DNA of 64,000 bases, from NCBI RefSeq assembly GCF_001895145.1, contig NZ_BDIR01000002.1:310001-374000 (forward strand). The letters run 5' to 3'. The notes under the pieces are model-generated. The model worked only from the letters and a program-made list of their open reading frames with translations, was not told the DNA's origin and did no database searches. Both the position numbers and the translations under genes were made by a program. This stretch comes from Arcobacter sp. LA11 (GTDB taxonomy: Bacteria; Campylobacterota; Campylobacteria; Campylobacterales; Arcobacteraceae). Below, one piece after another: positions 38,282 to 47,300 of this stretch (its first letter is position 1; every line of letters starts with the position of its first letter).

Positions 38282-39511
38282 ATGAAAATTATTAGTGCAT
38301 CATGGATAATTACTTGTGATGAAAATAGTACCATAATAAAAGATGGTGCTATTGTTTATGATAAAAAAATTATTGATGTAGGAACTATAGAGTTTATAAA
38401 AGAAAAATATCCTGATGTGGATATTTTTCAATTAGAAGAAAATTCTATAGTAATGCCTGGCTTAATAAATTCCCATGTTCATCTAGAGTTTTCTTCAAAT
38501 ACAACAACTTTAAAATATGGTAACTTTATATCTTGGCTTAATTCAGTTATAGGTTCAAGAGATGAACTTATTGAAAAAGCTACTACAAAACTAATTTCTC
38601 AAAAATTATCACGAATGAAAAAAACTGGTACTACAAGTATTGGAGCAATTTCATCATATTCATTTGATTTAGAAGCTTGTAAAAAATCACCAATAAATAC
38701 AGTTTTTTTTACAGAGGTGATTGGTAGTAAAGCAGATATGGCAGATACGTTATTTGCAGATTTTAAAGCAAGATTGAATAGTGCTGTTTTAGAAAAAGAT
38801 GAAAGCTTTATTCCTGCTGTTGCAATTCATTCTCCTTATTCTGTTCATCCATTTTTAATAAGAGAGAGCCTAAAATTAGCTTCTGAAACTAATCTAAGTG
38901 TTAGTTCTCATTTTTTAGAATCGCCTGAAGAGTTTGAATGGTTACATAAAGACCAAGGTAGTTTTTTAGACTTTTTTAAAAACTTTTTGGGACAGAGTCA
39001 AAGTGTAACACGACCAATGGAATTTTTAAATCAGTTTAAAAATATTGAAAATCTTTCTTTTACTCATTGTGTTGAAGCAAGTAATAATGACTTACATAAA
39101 ATAAAAGAATTGGGTGCAACAATAAATCATTGTGTTACATCAAATAGATTTTTAAATAATACAAAATTAGATTTAGATAGATTAGATGAATATTCAATTC
39201 CATTTTCTATAGGAACAGATGGCTTGAGTTCAAATAACTCTTTATCAATGTTTGATGAGTTGAGAAATTTACTAATGACACATACAAACAGAAATATTAT
39301 TGATTTTTCAAAAGTATTATTAAAAGCAGCAACAAAAAATGGTAGTGATGCTTTAGGATTAAATAAAGGTGAGTTAGTAGCAAACAAAGATGCTGATTTA
39401 ATTTGCATTAGTTTGCCAGACAGAGTAAAAGATGAAAATGATTTATGTATGAATATTATTCTACACACAAAGTTTGTAGATAAAACAATTATAGGAGGTA
39501 AAAATGTTTGA
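38282..39511 (+). CDS. mqnX: Aminodeoxyfutalosine deaminase-like amidohydrolase
   Basis: A 409-residue metal-dependent hydrolase of the amidohydrolase superfamily. Metal ligands: NSHVHLEFSS (about 61), HSPYSVHPF and SSHFLESPEE (about 190-220), THCVEASNND (about 260), GTDGLSSNNS (about 314). In Campylobacter and Helicobacter the gene at this place, between aroQ and sppA, is the aminodeoxyfutalosine deaminase of the futalosine menaquinone pathway. I apply that name by family and synteny; guanine deaminase-like activity cannot be excluded. Its 3' end overlaps sppA by 8 bp. Confidence 0.8.
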   Translation: MKIISASWIITCDENSTIIKDGAIVYDKKIIDVGTIEFIKEKYPDVDIFQLEENSIVMPGLINSHVHLEFSSNTTTLKYGNFISWLNSVIGSRDELIEKATTKLISQKLSRMKKTGTTSIGAISSYSFDLEACKKSPINTVFFTEVIGSKADMADTLFADFKARLNSAVLEKDESFIPAVAIHSPYSVHPFLIRESLKLASETNLSVSSHFLESPEEFEWLHKDQGSFLDFFKNFLGQSQSVTRPMEFLNQFKNIENLSFTHCVEASNNDLHKIKELGATINHCVTSNRFLNNTKLDLDRLDEYSIPFSIGTDGLSSNNSLSMFDELRNLLMTHTNRNIIDFSKVLLKAATKNGSDALGLNKGELVANKDADLICISLPDRVKDENDLCMNIILHTKFVDKTIIGGKNV

Positions 39512-40394
39512 GATGATTAAAAAGCTATTTTATCCAATTATAGCAATTTTAGATTTTATAACTAAGTATTTTAAGACTATAGTCTTTTTAACAATAATTT
39601 ATTTTGTTGTTTCAAGTTCAGATGATTCTGCTTTAAATAATAGTAATCAAGAGCAAGCAAATTTACAAAAAATTGAGTTGATGGGTCCTATTTTAAATAT
39701 TGAAAAAGTTATGGAAGATATTTATGAAGCTAAGAGAAATAAAAACATAAAAGGTGTTTTACTTATTGTAAATTCTCCTGGAGGTGCTGTTGCTCCTTCT
39801 GTTGAATTAGCTTATGCGATAAAAGAATTAGCCCAAATTAAACCAGTAGTTGCTTATGCAAGTGGTGTTATGGCAAGTGGAAGTTATTATGCCTCTATTT
39901 GGGCAAATAAAATTATTGCAAATCCTGGTGCTATGATTGGTTCTATTGGTGTTATTTTTCAAGGAACAAATCTTGAAGAACTTATGGAAAAAATCGGAGT
40001 TAAAACACAAACTGTAAAAGCAGGGCGATATAAAGAATCTGGAACACCAACAAGAGAATGGGCTAGTTATGAAAAAGAAGAACTTGAAAAAGTTATAAAA
40101 GATACTTACTCAATGTTTGTATCCGATGTAGCAAATGCAAGAAAGCTTAAAGTTGAAGATCATGAAATATATGCCGATGCACATATATTTACTTCAGGAC
40201 AGGCTAAAAAAGTAGGGCTTGTAGATGAAGTGACTACTTTAACGTATGCAAAAGAAGAGATTGAAAAACTTTCAGGGGTTGATAAAGCTGTTTGGAAAAA
40301 AGAAGATAAATTTGAAAAATTCATTGATAAAATTATCAATGAAGCAGTATCGAATTTTTCAGTAAATCTTTTTGGTTCTTTAAAAGCTTATTAG
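39504..40394 (+). CDS. sppA: Signal peptide peptidase SppA
   Basis: A 296-residue membrane serine protease that degrades cleaved signal peptides. One TM helix lies near 20-38 (YFKTIVFLTIIYFVVSS). The crotonase-like protease fold has LLIVNSPGGAVAPSVELAYAI, the catalytic Ser in YASGVMASGSYYASIWA, and the Lys in VKAGRYKESGTPTREWA. This is the short single-domain form, about half of E. coli SppA. The strong site AGGAGG precedes its ATG, inside the end of the upstream gene. Confidence 0.94.
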   Translation: MFEMIKKLFYPIIAILDFITKYFKTIVFLTIIYFVVSSSDDSALNNSNQEQANLQKIELMGPILNIEKVMEDIYEAKRNKNIKGVLLIVNSPGGAVAPSVELAYAIKELAQIKPVVAYASGVMASGSYYASIWANKIIANPGAMIGSIGVIFQGTNLEELMEKIGVKTQTVKAGRYKESGTPTREWASYEKEELEKVIKDTYSMFVSDVANARKLKVEDHEIYADAHIFTSGQAKKVGLVDEVTTLTYAKEEIEKLSGVDKAVWKKEDKFEKFIDKIINEAVSNFSVNLFGSLKAY

Positions 40395-40423
40395 TTTAAT
40401 TTTAACATTATATAAATAGAAAT

Positions 40424-40457
40424 AAAAAGGTAAAGTTTAAAGCTTTACCTTTTTTTA
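40424..40457 (+). terminator. Terminator of the aroQ-sppA operon
   Basis: AAAAAGGTAAAG / CTTTACCTTTTT arms with a 7-nt loop followed by TTT, 30 bp after the sppA stop. The remaining 140 bp to the helicase show no gene. Confidence 0.85.
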
Positions 40458-40599
40458 TAATTGTGTTATACTCCGCAAAAAATTATAGTAAGCAAGCTAC
40501 GTTTATCTTCGTTTTTATCTAAATTATATTTATCAATAGTTTCTTCATTAACCAAGATTATCATTTCTTTAAATTACTAAATTTAATTAAAGGTAATTA

Positions 40600-41988
40600 A
40601 TGTCATTTTCACAATTAGGATTAAATCCTAATATTTTAAAAGCAATAGAAGACCAAGGGTATACAACTCCAACTCCTATTCAAAAAGAATCAATACCAAT
40701 TATTCTGCAAAAGCATGATGTTTTGGCAGCTGCTCAAACAGGTACTGGTAAAACAGCAGGTTTCACACTCCCTTTATTGGAAATAATGAGTCAAAAGGTA
40801 CATAAAAAAGAGAATAAACCTTATATAAAAGCACTTATTTTAACCCCAACAAGAGAGTTAGCTGCACAAGTAGCTCAAAGTATTGATACGTATAGCAAAT
40901 ATCTTCCTATAAAAACAGCTGTTATTTTTGGTGGAGTTGGAATAAATCCTCAAAAGGCTATTTTACGAAAAGGTGTTGATATTGTAATTGCGACTCCTGG
41001 AAGGTTATTAGATCATATTGCACAAAAGACGATTGATTTATCAAGAGTTGATTTTCTAGTTCTTGATGAAGCAGATAGAATGTTAGATATGGGATTTATT
41101 CATGATATCAAAAAAGTAATGGCACATGTCCCTAAACATAGACAAACACTTCTTTTTTCAGCTACTTTTTCTGATGAAATAAAAACTTTATCGAAGAGTT
41201 TATTAAAAGAGCCAAAGCTTATAGAAGTTGCAAAGAGTAATACTTCTTCTGAACAAGTTAAACAAGTAGTTCATTATGTTCAAAAAGATAAAAAAAGAAG
41301 TCTATTGTCTTTTTTAATTCATACAGGGGACTGGAATCAAGTTTTAGTATTTACAAGGACTAAACATGGGGCAAATAGATTATGTCAATATCTAAATAAA
41401 AGTAATATAACTTCACTTGCAATACATGGTGGAAAATCTCAAGGAGCTAGAACAACTGCATTAAATGATTTTAAAGCAAAAAAGATTAGAGTTTTAGTTG
41501 CTACTGATATTGCTGCACGTGGAATTGATATAGAACTTTTACCTCATGTTGTTAATTATGAACTACCAAATGTTCCAGAAGATTATATACATAGAATAGG
41601 AAGAACAGGACGGGCTGGAAATGAAGGGGTTGCTATGTCTTTAGTTTGTGATGAAGAATTAGAATATTTAGAAGATATAGAAAAATTAATAAAAATAAAA
41701 ATAGAAGTAAAAGATATAGAAGGTTTTACAGTCTCTTCTTTAAAGAAAGTAAAACCACCTAAGAAAGACAATAATTCTAGACAAAATAATAAAAGAGCCT
41801 CTAAACAAAATCAATCAAGAAATAAAAAAGTGAAAAATGAAAATAAAAAAAGTAAAAGTTCACAAAAAAAAGATTTCAAAAAAGAGATAGAAGATTTTAT
41901 TGAGAATAGAAAAAATAGTACTCCTAAGAAAAATAATAGAAAAATAACAAGTGATTATCGTAGAGATTCAGGAAGTAGAAATAAATAA
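40600..41988 (+). CDS. DEAD-box ATP-dependent RNA helicase (RhlE-like)
   Basis: A 462-residue DEAD-box helicase for RNA remodelling, probably in ribosome assembly or mRNA decay. Motifs in order: [14 protein letters not shown] (Q motif), [12 protein letters not shown] (I), PTRELAAQ (Ia), [14 protein letters not shown] (II), FSATFSDEI (III), [11 protein letters not shown] (V), [10 protein letters not shown] (VI). The core ends near 375. A basic, Lys/Asn/Ser-rich tail of about 85 residues follows, typical of RhlE-type proteins, and should bind RNA nonspecifically. Confidence 0.94.
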   Translation: MSFSQLGLNPNILKAIEDQGYTTPTPIQKESIPIILQKHDVLAAAQTGTGKTAGFTLPLLEIMSQKVHKKENKPYIKALILTPTRELAAQVAQSIDTYSKYLPIKTAVIFGGVGINPQKAILRKGVDIVIATPGRLLDHIAQKTIDLSRVDFLVLDEADRMLDMGFIHDIKKVMAHVPKHRQTLLFSATFSDEIKTLSKSLLKEPKLIEVAKSNTSSEQVKQVVHYVQKDKKRSLLSFLIHTGDWNQVLVFTRTKHGANRLCQYLNKSNITSLAIHGGKSQGARTTALNDFKAKKIRVLVATDIAARGIDIELLPHVVNYELPNVPEDYIHRIGRTGRAGNEGVAMSLVCDEELEYLEDIEKLIKIKIEVKDIEGFTVSSLKKVKPPKKDNNSRQNNKRASKQNQSRNKKVKNENKKSKSSQKKDFKKEIEDFIENRKNSTPKKNNRKITSDYRRDSGSRNK

Positions 41989-42071
41989 TAGATTTTTATG
42001 TTTACTTTTATTTACTTCATATTTAAAATCTATTTAATTAAAAGCTGTATTATTCGTAGTAAAGGTTTACT

Positions 42072-42164
42072 ATGCAAATGTTTTTTACTGACTACGAAAT
42101 TTTAAAAGTAATAATAAAAAGAATTCTACAAAATAAAAAAAGAATAAAGTTAAAAATACTTTAG
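42072..42164 (+). CDS. Possible 30-residue basic small protein
   Basis: A 30-codon frame starts MQMFFTDYEILKV and ends in a Lys/Arg-rich helix (KNKK-type, KLKIL). AAAGG at 42061-42065 lies 6 bp ahead of the ATG, and a terminator starts 6 bp after the stop. The start region lies inside a TTCGTAGT / ACTACGAA inverted repeat (about 42055-42100). Weak evidence; it may instead be a structured RNA or nothing. Confidence 0.25.
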   Translation: MQMFFTDYEILKVIIKRILQNKKRIKLKIL

Positions 42165-42169
42165 ATAGA

Positions 42170-42203
42170 AAAAAGGGTAAGAATTTCTTCTTATCCTTTT
42201 TTT
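42170..42203. terminator. Convergent terminator between helicase side and SH3 protein
   Basis: AAAAAGGGTAAGAA / TTCTTATCCTTTTT arms with a TTTC loop and one G-U pair; T-rich on both sides, so active in both directions. Confidence 0.8.
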
Positions 42204-42207
42204 ATTA

Positions 42208-42807
42208 CTACCAACGAGTTTTTTTACGACGGCTTGGAATTAATGAAGGAAGAATTAAGCCTATAAGAAGACCTCCTCCTGCAACCATTCCACCATAAGT
42301 AAACCAACGCATTAATAAATCATTTTTTTGAGTATCTAGCTTTGCATTTAAACTTCTATTTAGTGTTTGAACTTCTTGCAGTTCTTCATTTAATTTCGAG
42401 TTTACATTTTGTAATTCGTTAACTTGATTTTTATAAGAATCTAAATTCTTTTCTAAACTTGACTTGTCTTTATTTGCTTCATCTTTAGCTGTATTTAACT
42501 GTGAATTTAGTTCTGCAAGTTTAGTTTCAAGTTTTGGTAAACGTTCTTTTAATCCTGGTTGTCTAGAAATATATTTTGAATTAATCCAACCATTACGACC
42601 TTTTGAATCTTTTATTTGAGTAAAACCTGCATTGGTTTTAATTACATTAATACGTTCTCCTGAATTAATACTTCCAACTATCTTATATTTAGTACCTGGG
42701 CCTGAATGAATGTAAGTAAATAAATCATCTGAAACATATCGAGTTGCTGCATTAGCTGGTGAAATTAGGTATACTAAAACCAATAATAAAGTTGCCTTAT
42801 GCATCAT
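42208..42807 (-). CDS. YgiM-like SH3-domain membrane protein
   Basis: A 199-residue envelope protein. It has a signal peptide (1-20, ending SPANA) and a bacterial SH3 domain at about 22-85 (SDDLFTYIHSGPGTKYKIVGSINSG, GRNGWINSKYIS). A coiled coil of Leu/Asn/Lys heptads lies at about 90-163, and a C-terminal TM helix at about 170-190 (YGGMVAGGGLLIGLILPSLI) precedes a basic SRRKKTRW tail. The order matches E. coli YgiM (TIGR04211 family). The SH3 domain probably contacts the cell wall. Single gene. Confidence 0.85.
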   Translation of the reverse strand: MMHKATLLLVLVYLISPANAATRYVSDDLFTYIHSGPGTKYKIVGSINSGERINVIKTNAGFTQIKDSKGRNGWINSKYISRQPGLKERLPKLETKLAELNSQLNTAKDEANKDKSSLEKNLDSYKNQVNELQNVNSKLNEELQEVQTLNRSLNAKLDTQKNDLLMRWFTYGGMVAGGGLLIGLILPSLIPSRRKKTRW

Positions 42808-42915
42808 TTAACATATCCTTTTTTATAAAAATAAACAAAATTATTATCTTTTGAAAGTAATTTTGCGTATATAAGAATAACATAATTTAGCTTTTGAAGA
42901 ATAGATTATAAGCAT

Positions 42916-42950
42916 AAAAAAAGGCAAGGTTTTCACTCCTTGCCTTTTTT
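42916..42950 (-). terminator. Terminator of pta-ackA1
   Basis: AAAAAAGGCAAGG / CCTTGCCTTTTTT arms with an 8-nt loop, 31 bp after the ackA1 stop; T-rich on both flanks. Confidence 0.88.
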
Positions 42951-42980
42951 CTTTTCCCTAGATTAGATAATGAGTAATGA

Positions 42981-44180
42981 TTACTCAATACCCTTAACAA
43001 TTTTATATGTGTCGTTAGCAATAACGTATTCTTCATTTGTTGGAATAACAAAGATTCTACCATTTGAACCATTAGTAGAAATATCTCTAGCTTCCCCAGA
43101 TCTTTTGTTATTTTTAGTTGGGTCAATGTTTAATCCCATATAATCTAACCCAGCACAAACTTTTTCTCTGATAAGTGCAGCATTTTCACCAATACCACCT
43201 GTGAAACATAATGCATCAACACCATCAAGTGCAGCAGCATATGAACCAACGTATTTTTTGATAATGTATGCAATCATATCAACTGCAAGTCTACATCTAT
43301 CATCACCAGCATCCATACCTTCTAATACTTCTCTTAAATCAGAAGATTTTCCAGAAATACCAACGATACCAGATTTTTTATTTAAAGTATCTAACATCTC
43401 TTTGATGTTCATACCTTCAGTTTCCATCATGTATTGGATTGCTCCTGCACCAATATCACCAGATCTTGTACCCATCATTAAACCTTGAACAGGAGTAAGA
43501 CCCATTGAAGTATCGATACATTTACCATCAAATATTGCAGATACAGAAGAACCATTACCTAAATGACAAACGATAATTCTTGTATTATGTTTTTTATCTA
43601 ACATTTTAACAGCTTCATTTGATACAAAGTAGTGTGATGTACCATGGAAACCATATTTTCTAACACCATTTTTAGTGTATTGCTCATATGGAAGTGGATA
43701 CATATATGCATAATCAGGCATAGTTTGGTGGAATGCAGTATCAAATACGGCTACATTTGGCTTACCTGGCATTAATTCTTGACAGATTTCCATACCCATA
43801 ATATTTGCTGGATTATGTAATGGAGCTAAAGGAATAAGCTCTTTCATTTTGTTAATTACTTTATCACTTACCATTACAGAACTAGCGAATTCTTCCCCAC
43901 CATGTACAGCTCTGTGTCCAATAGCTTCAATATCATCTACAGAATCAATAACTTTACCTTCACCATCAGTTAAAGTTTTTAATACTAATTCAATAGCTTC
44001 TTTATGTGTAGGCATTGCAGTTTCAATTTTCATTTTTTGGTCATCACCAAACTCATGTTTTAAAACACCATCAATTCCAATTCTTTCACAAATTCCTACT
44101 GCTAAAACTTCTTTGTTTACTGGATTCATTAATTGATATTTTAATGATGAACTTCCTGCATTTAAAATAAATACTAACAT
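42981..44180 (-). CDS. ackA: Acetate kinase 1
   Basis: AckA interconverts acetyl phosphate + ADP and acetate + ATP. The 399 residues show the ASKHA signature MLVFILNAGSSSLKYQL. The active-site residues lie in AIGHRAVHGG (Arg), FDTAFHQTMP (Asp), GFHGTSHYFVS (His), MMGTRSGDIGAG (Arg) and NEEYVIA (Glu), with GIGENA for nucleotide binding. It lies 39 bp downstream of pta, in the same direction, so the pair forms the acetate-acetyl-CoA route. A second acetate kinase gene lies on the other side of pta. Confidence 0.97.
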   Translation of the reverse strand: MLVFILNAGSSSLKYQLMNPVNKEVLAVGICERIGIDGVLKHEFGDDQKMKIETAMPTHKEAIELVLKTLTDGEGKVIDSVDDIEAIGHRAVHGGEEFASSVMVSDKVINKMKELIPLAPLHNPANIMGMEICQELMPGKPNVAVFDTAFHQTMPDYAYMYPLPYEQYTKNGVRKYGFHGTSHYFVSNEAVKMLDKKHNTRIIVCHLGNGSSVSAIFDGKCIDTSMGLTPVQGLMMGTRSGDIGAGAIQYMMETEGMNIKEMLDTLNKKSGIVGISGKSSDLREVLEGMDAGDDRCRLAVDMIAYIIKKYVGSYAAALDGVDALCFTGGIGENAALIREKVCAGLDYMGLNIDPTKNNKRSGEARDISTNGSNGRIFVIPTNEEYVIANDTYKIVKGIE

Positions 44181-44219
44181 ATATCTTTCCCCTATTTTTA
44201 AATTAAATTTCTTTTATGT

Positions 44220-45212
44220 TTACGATTGTGTAGCTGTAATAGCTACTAAGTTTGAAATATCTTCAACTGAACAACCTCTTGAAAGGTCATTAACTGGTTT
44301 ATTTAAACCTTGAACAATTGGTCCATGAGCATCTGCTCCTGCAAATCTTTGAACTAATTTATATCCAATATTTCCAGCTTGTAAATCTGGGAACACTAAG
44401 ATATTAGCACGTCCAGCTACTTTAGAATCTGGTGCTTTTTTAGCTCCTATTGCTTCAACGATTGCAGCATCTGCTTGCATCTCTCCATCGAAAGCAAAAT
44501 CAACATTTCTGTCTTTTAAGATTTGAACTGCATCTTGAACTTTAGATACTAGTGGATGTTTTGCACTTCCCATTGTTGAGAATGATAACATTGCAACTCT
44601 TGGTTCTAATCCAACTACAGAAGATGCAGTTGCAGCAGTAGATGAAGCAATATCAGCTAATTGTTCAGATGTTGGGTCTGGTAGTACAGCACAGTCAGCA
44701 AATAATAATAAACCATTATCTCCAAATTTTCCATCAGCTGTTTCCATCACGAAAGCTGAAGATACAGTTTTGATACCTGGAGCAGTTTTAATAACTTGAA
44801 TTGCAGCTCTTAATACATCTGCCGTTGGTGAGTTTGAACCAGCAACTAGTCCATCAGCATCACCTAATCTAACCATCATACAACCAAAAAATCTTGGTTC
44901 AGTAGTCATGATTTCTTTAGCTTCAGCTTTTGTAAGACCTTTTGAAGCTCGTAATTCAACTAATTCATCAACATATTTTTCAATACCATTGTACAATTTT
45001 GGATCAATAATCGTAGCACCTTCAATTGAAGCGCCACAAGAAGCAGCATCAGCTTTAATTGTCTCCTCATTTCCAATTAAAACTACATTTGCAGTTTTTT
45101 CCTCTAAAACAATTTGTGCAGCTTTTAATACTCTTTCGTCTTCAGATTCTGGAAGAACGATTGTTTTCAGTTGTTTTTTAGCATTTTCTTTTATACTTTC
45201 AATTAAACCCAT
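44220..45212 (-). CDS. pta: Phosphate acetyltransferase
   Basis: Pta interconverts acetyl-CoA and acetyl phosphate. This is the short 330-residue form without the DRTGG/BioD N-terminal domains of E. coli Pta. Landmarks are VLPESEDERVLKAAQ (19-33), DADGLVAGSNSPTADVLRAAIQ (117-138), LSFSTMGSAKHP (about 210) and NILVFPDLQAGNIGYKLVQR near 270. It is the first gene of pta-ackA1. A TATAAT at 45242-45247 (minus strand) is its likely -10, preceded by three 11-bp-spaced TAGCAT boxes. Confidence 0.97.
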   Translation of the reverse strand: MGLIESIKENAKKQLKTIVLPESEDERVLKAAQIVLEEKTANVVLIGNEETIKADAASCGASIEGATIIDPKLYNGIEKYVDELVELRASKGLTKAEAKEIMTTEPRFFGCMMVRLGDADGLVAGSNSPTADVLRAAIQVIKTAPGIKTVSSAFVMETADGKFGDNGLLLFADCAVLPDPTSEQLADIASSTAATASSVVGLEPRVAMLSFSTMGSAKHPLVSKVQDAVQILKDRNVDFAFDGEMQADAAIVEAIGAKKAPDSKVAGRANILVFPDLQAGNIGYKLVQRFAGADAHGPIVQGLNKPVNDLSRGCSVEDISNLVAITATQS

Positions 45213-45241
45213 TCAAGTTTCCTTTATTGTAAAATCAATAA

Positions 45242-45247
45242 ATTATA
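45242..45247 (-). promoter_or_regulatory. -10 element of pta-ackA1
   Basis: TATAAT on the minus strand, 29 bp upstream of the pta ATG. The nearest TAGCAT box begins 12 bp upstream, so the boxes cover the -35 position, as expected for an activator-dependent promoter. Confidence 0.6.
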
Positions 45248-45258
45248 TTACCCAAACG

Positions 45259-45286
45259 TAGCATTAAAATAGCATTAACATAGCAT
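45259..45286 (-). promoter_or_regulatory. Triple 11-bp direct-repeat operator (acetate box) upstream of pta
   Basis: Read on the plus strand, TAGCAT occurs at 45259, 45270 and 45281, exactly 11 bp apart (ATGCTA on the coding strand). Eleven-bp direct repeats put successive half-sites on one DNA face, the arrangement bound by OmpR/PhoB-class response regulators. Similar two-copy versions occur ahead of both yjcH-actP operons. An additional inverted repeat TTTTATACA / TGTATAAAA lies at 45298-45328. Confidence 0.6.
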
Positions 45287-45407
45287 TTTTGAAAAAGTTT
45301 TATACATATTTTCTTGATGTGTATAAAAGTAGTACATACTCTTTACTAAAGTATATATTTTGGTAGATTATTAGATTAGTTTATAATTTTGGTGACCAGT
45401 AAAAGCA

Positions 45408-46595
45408 TTAAGCTTTTACTAGTTTATAAGTATCATTTGCAATTACATACTCTTCATTTGTAGGTATTACATAAATTTTTGTTTTTGAAGAATTTGTATT
45501 GATTTCTCTATTTTCATCGTTTCTAACTTTGTTTTTATCTTCATCTAATTCAACACCCATGAACTCTAATCCATTACAAACTTTTTCTCTAATTAAGTCT
45601 GCATTTTCTCCAATACCTGCTGTGAAACAAATTGCATCAACACCTTCAAGCATTCCTGCATATGAACAAATATATTTTTTGATTCTATTACATTTCATGT
45701 CAATTGTAGTTGCTGCTCTTTCATCACCATTTTCACAAGCTTCAATAATCTCTCTTAAATCAGAAGAAATCCCTGAAACCCCTAGAAGACCAGATTTTTT
45801 ATTTAAATAGTTTACTGTTTCTTCTGCAGTCATTCCTTTTTTATCCATTAAGTAAGATAAAACACCCGCATCAATATCTCCTGATCTAGTACCCATAACT
45901 AAACCTTCAAGTGGAGTAAGTCCCATTGATGTATCAATTGATTTACCATCTCTTACCGCACATACTGATGAACCATTACCTAGATGACATACAATAACTT
46001 TTGAATCTTCTTTATTTAACATTTTTTTAGCTTCATTTGAAACATAGTAGTGCGATGTACCATGGAAACCATATTTTCTAACACCATGTTCTTTATAATC
46101 TTCATATGGAACTGCGTACATATAGTTTGAAGCTGGCATAGTTTGGTGAAAGGCAGTATCAAATACAGCTACATTTGGTTTTGTAGGCATTATTTCTTGT
46201 GCAATTTTCATACCCATAATATTTGCTGGATTATGTAGTGGTGCAAGAGGGATAAGTGATTCAAGTTTAGCAATTACTTCATCATCAACTATTACAGATT
46301 GATTAAAGAATTCTCCACCATGAACAACTCTATGTCCAATAGCTTGAATTTCATCAATTGAATCAATAACTTTATCTTCTCCATTTGTTAAAAAGTCTAA
46401 TACAATCTCAATAGCTTCTTTATGCGTTGGCATATTAATATCTTTTTTGATTTTATGTTCATTTGCTTCGTGAACTAATCTACCATCAATTCCGATTCTT
46501 TCACAAAGTCCAGTTGCTTTTACTTCGGCAGTTTCTGGATTCATTAATTGATATTTTAAAGAAGAACTTCCTGAGTTTAGAACTAATACTAACAT
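45408..46595 (-). CDS. ackA: Acetate kinase 2 (paralogue)
   Basis: A second full-length acetate kinase, 395 residues. It keeps all active-site segments: LNSGSSSLKYQL, AIGHRVVHGG, FDTAFHQTMP, FHGTSHYYVS, VMGTRSGDIDAG, GIGENADLIREKVC and NEEYVIANDTYKLV. It differs from copy 1 in the segment DMKCNRIKKYICSYAG, where copy 1 has DMIAYIIKKYVGSYAA, giving two extra cysteines. It stands alone, 195 bp upstream of pta on the same strand, without a TAGCAT box. It probably has separate regulation or a different preferred direction; propionate kinase activity is a possible alternative. Confidence 0.95.
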   Translation of the reverse strand: MLVLVLNSGSSSLKYQLMNPETAEVKATGLCERIGIDGRLVHEANEHKIKKDINMPTHKEAIEIVLDFLTNGEDKVIDSIDEIQAIGHRVVHGGEFFNQSVIVDDEVIAKLESLIPLAPLHNPANIMGMKIAQEIMPTKPNVAVFDTAFHQTMPASNYMYAVPYEDYKEHGVRKYGFHGTSHYYVSNEAKKMLNKEDSKVIVCHLGNGSSVCAVRDGKSIDTSMGLTPLEGLVMGTRSGDIDAGVLSYLMDKKGMTAEETVNYLNKKSGLLGVSGISSDLREIIEACENGDERAATTIDMKCNRIKKYICSYAGMLEGVDAICFTAGIGENADLIREKVCNGLEFMGVELDEDKNKVRNDENREINTNSSKTKIYVIPTNEEYVIANDTYKLVKA

Positions 46596-46679
46596 ATCTT
46601 TTTTACCTTTTATATTTTAATTTTATAGGATTATAACAAAAAGATATGTCATTTGTGTGTCAAAGTTAGCTTAAGAAAT

Positions 46680-47300
46680 TTATTTTATTTTTACTTTTGG
46701 TTGATTTTTAAGTTTTAAAAACATCATTGCTGTCATAATAGCATCATTGTAAGCATCGTGTTTCCCCATTTCAGGAATTTGAAGATCTTTCATTATTGCA
46801 TCGAATCTAAGATCAATATTACTTTGAGGGATTTTTTCTATTTTATAGTCATGATATATTCCAGATACTTCATAAGTTTTATTAGGTAATTTAATCCCGA
46901 TTTTTGGTTTTAAATATTTATTTACCATGGCAACATCAAACTCTAAAAAATATCCAACAAGTTTTCTATTTCCAACAAATTCTAAAAACTCTTCAATTAC
47001 TACAGCAATATCTTCTGCTTCTTCTAAATCCATTTCTCGTATGTGATGAACTTTAATTGCTTCTATTTGAAGCTTTGTTTTTGGTTTAACAAACTTTACA
47101 AATTTTTTACTTGAAACTATCCTATTCCCTTTGATTAAAACAGCACCGATTGATATGATATCATCATTTTCTACACTTAAACCGGTTGTTTCACAATCAA
47201 AACATACATATTCATCACTTGTAGGAGTATCAAAAAGATATAAATATTTTTCATCTTTTAAATTTTTTTTATTGAAGTAGTTTTGTATTTTTCTAAACAT
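46680..47300 (-). CDS. DnaQ-type 3'-5' exonuclease linked to acetate symporter genes (copy 1)
   Basis: A 206-residue DEDDh exonuclease of the DnaQ/RNase T superfamily. ExoI is YVCFDCETTGLSVENDDIISIGAV (D and E near 32-34), ExoII is near VGYFLEFDVAMVNKYL (about 132), and ExoIII is MGKHDAYNDAIMTAMMFL (His and Asp near 182-187). It overlaps the DUF294 gene by 8 bp, so the two are co-translated. In Pseudomonas and Vibrio the same pair occurs beside acetate symporter genes, so it is probably part of that module and not a replication proofreader. Its substrate is unknown. Confidence 0.88.
   Translation of the reverse strand: MFRKIQNYFNKKNLKDEKYLYLFDTPTSDEYVCFDCETTGLSVENDDIISIGAVLIKGNRIVSSKKFVKFVKPKTKLQIEAIKVHHIREMDLEEAEDIAVVIEEFLEFVGNRKLVGYFLEFDVAMVNKYLKPKIGIKLPNKTYEVSGIYHDYKIEKIPQSNIDLRFDAIMKDLQIPEMGKHDAYNDAIMTAMMFLKLKNQPKVKIK

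Noticed and set aside
42887-43126. 79-residue minus-strand frame at the end of ackA1
   Set aside because: Shifted reading of the ackA1 3' end running through its terminator.
45398-45420. Hairpin AGTAAAAGC/GCTTTTACT as terminator of ackA2
   Set aside because: It overlaps the last ackA2 codons and no T-run follows on the minus strand; left out as a terminator.
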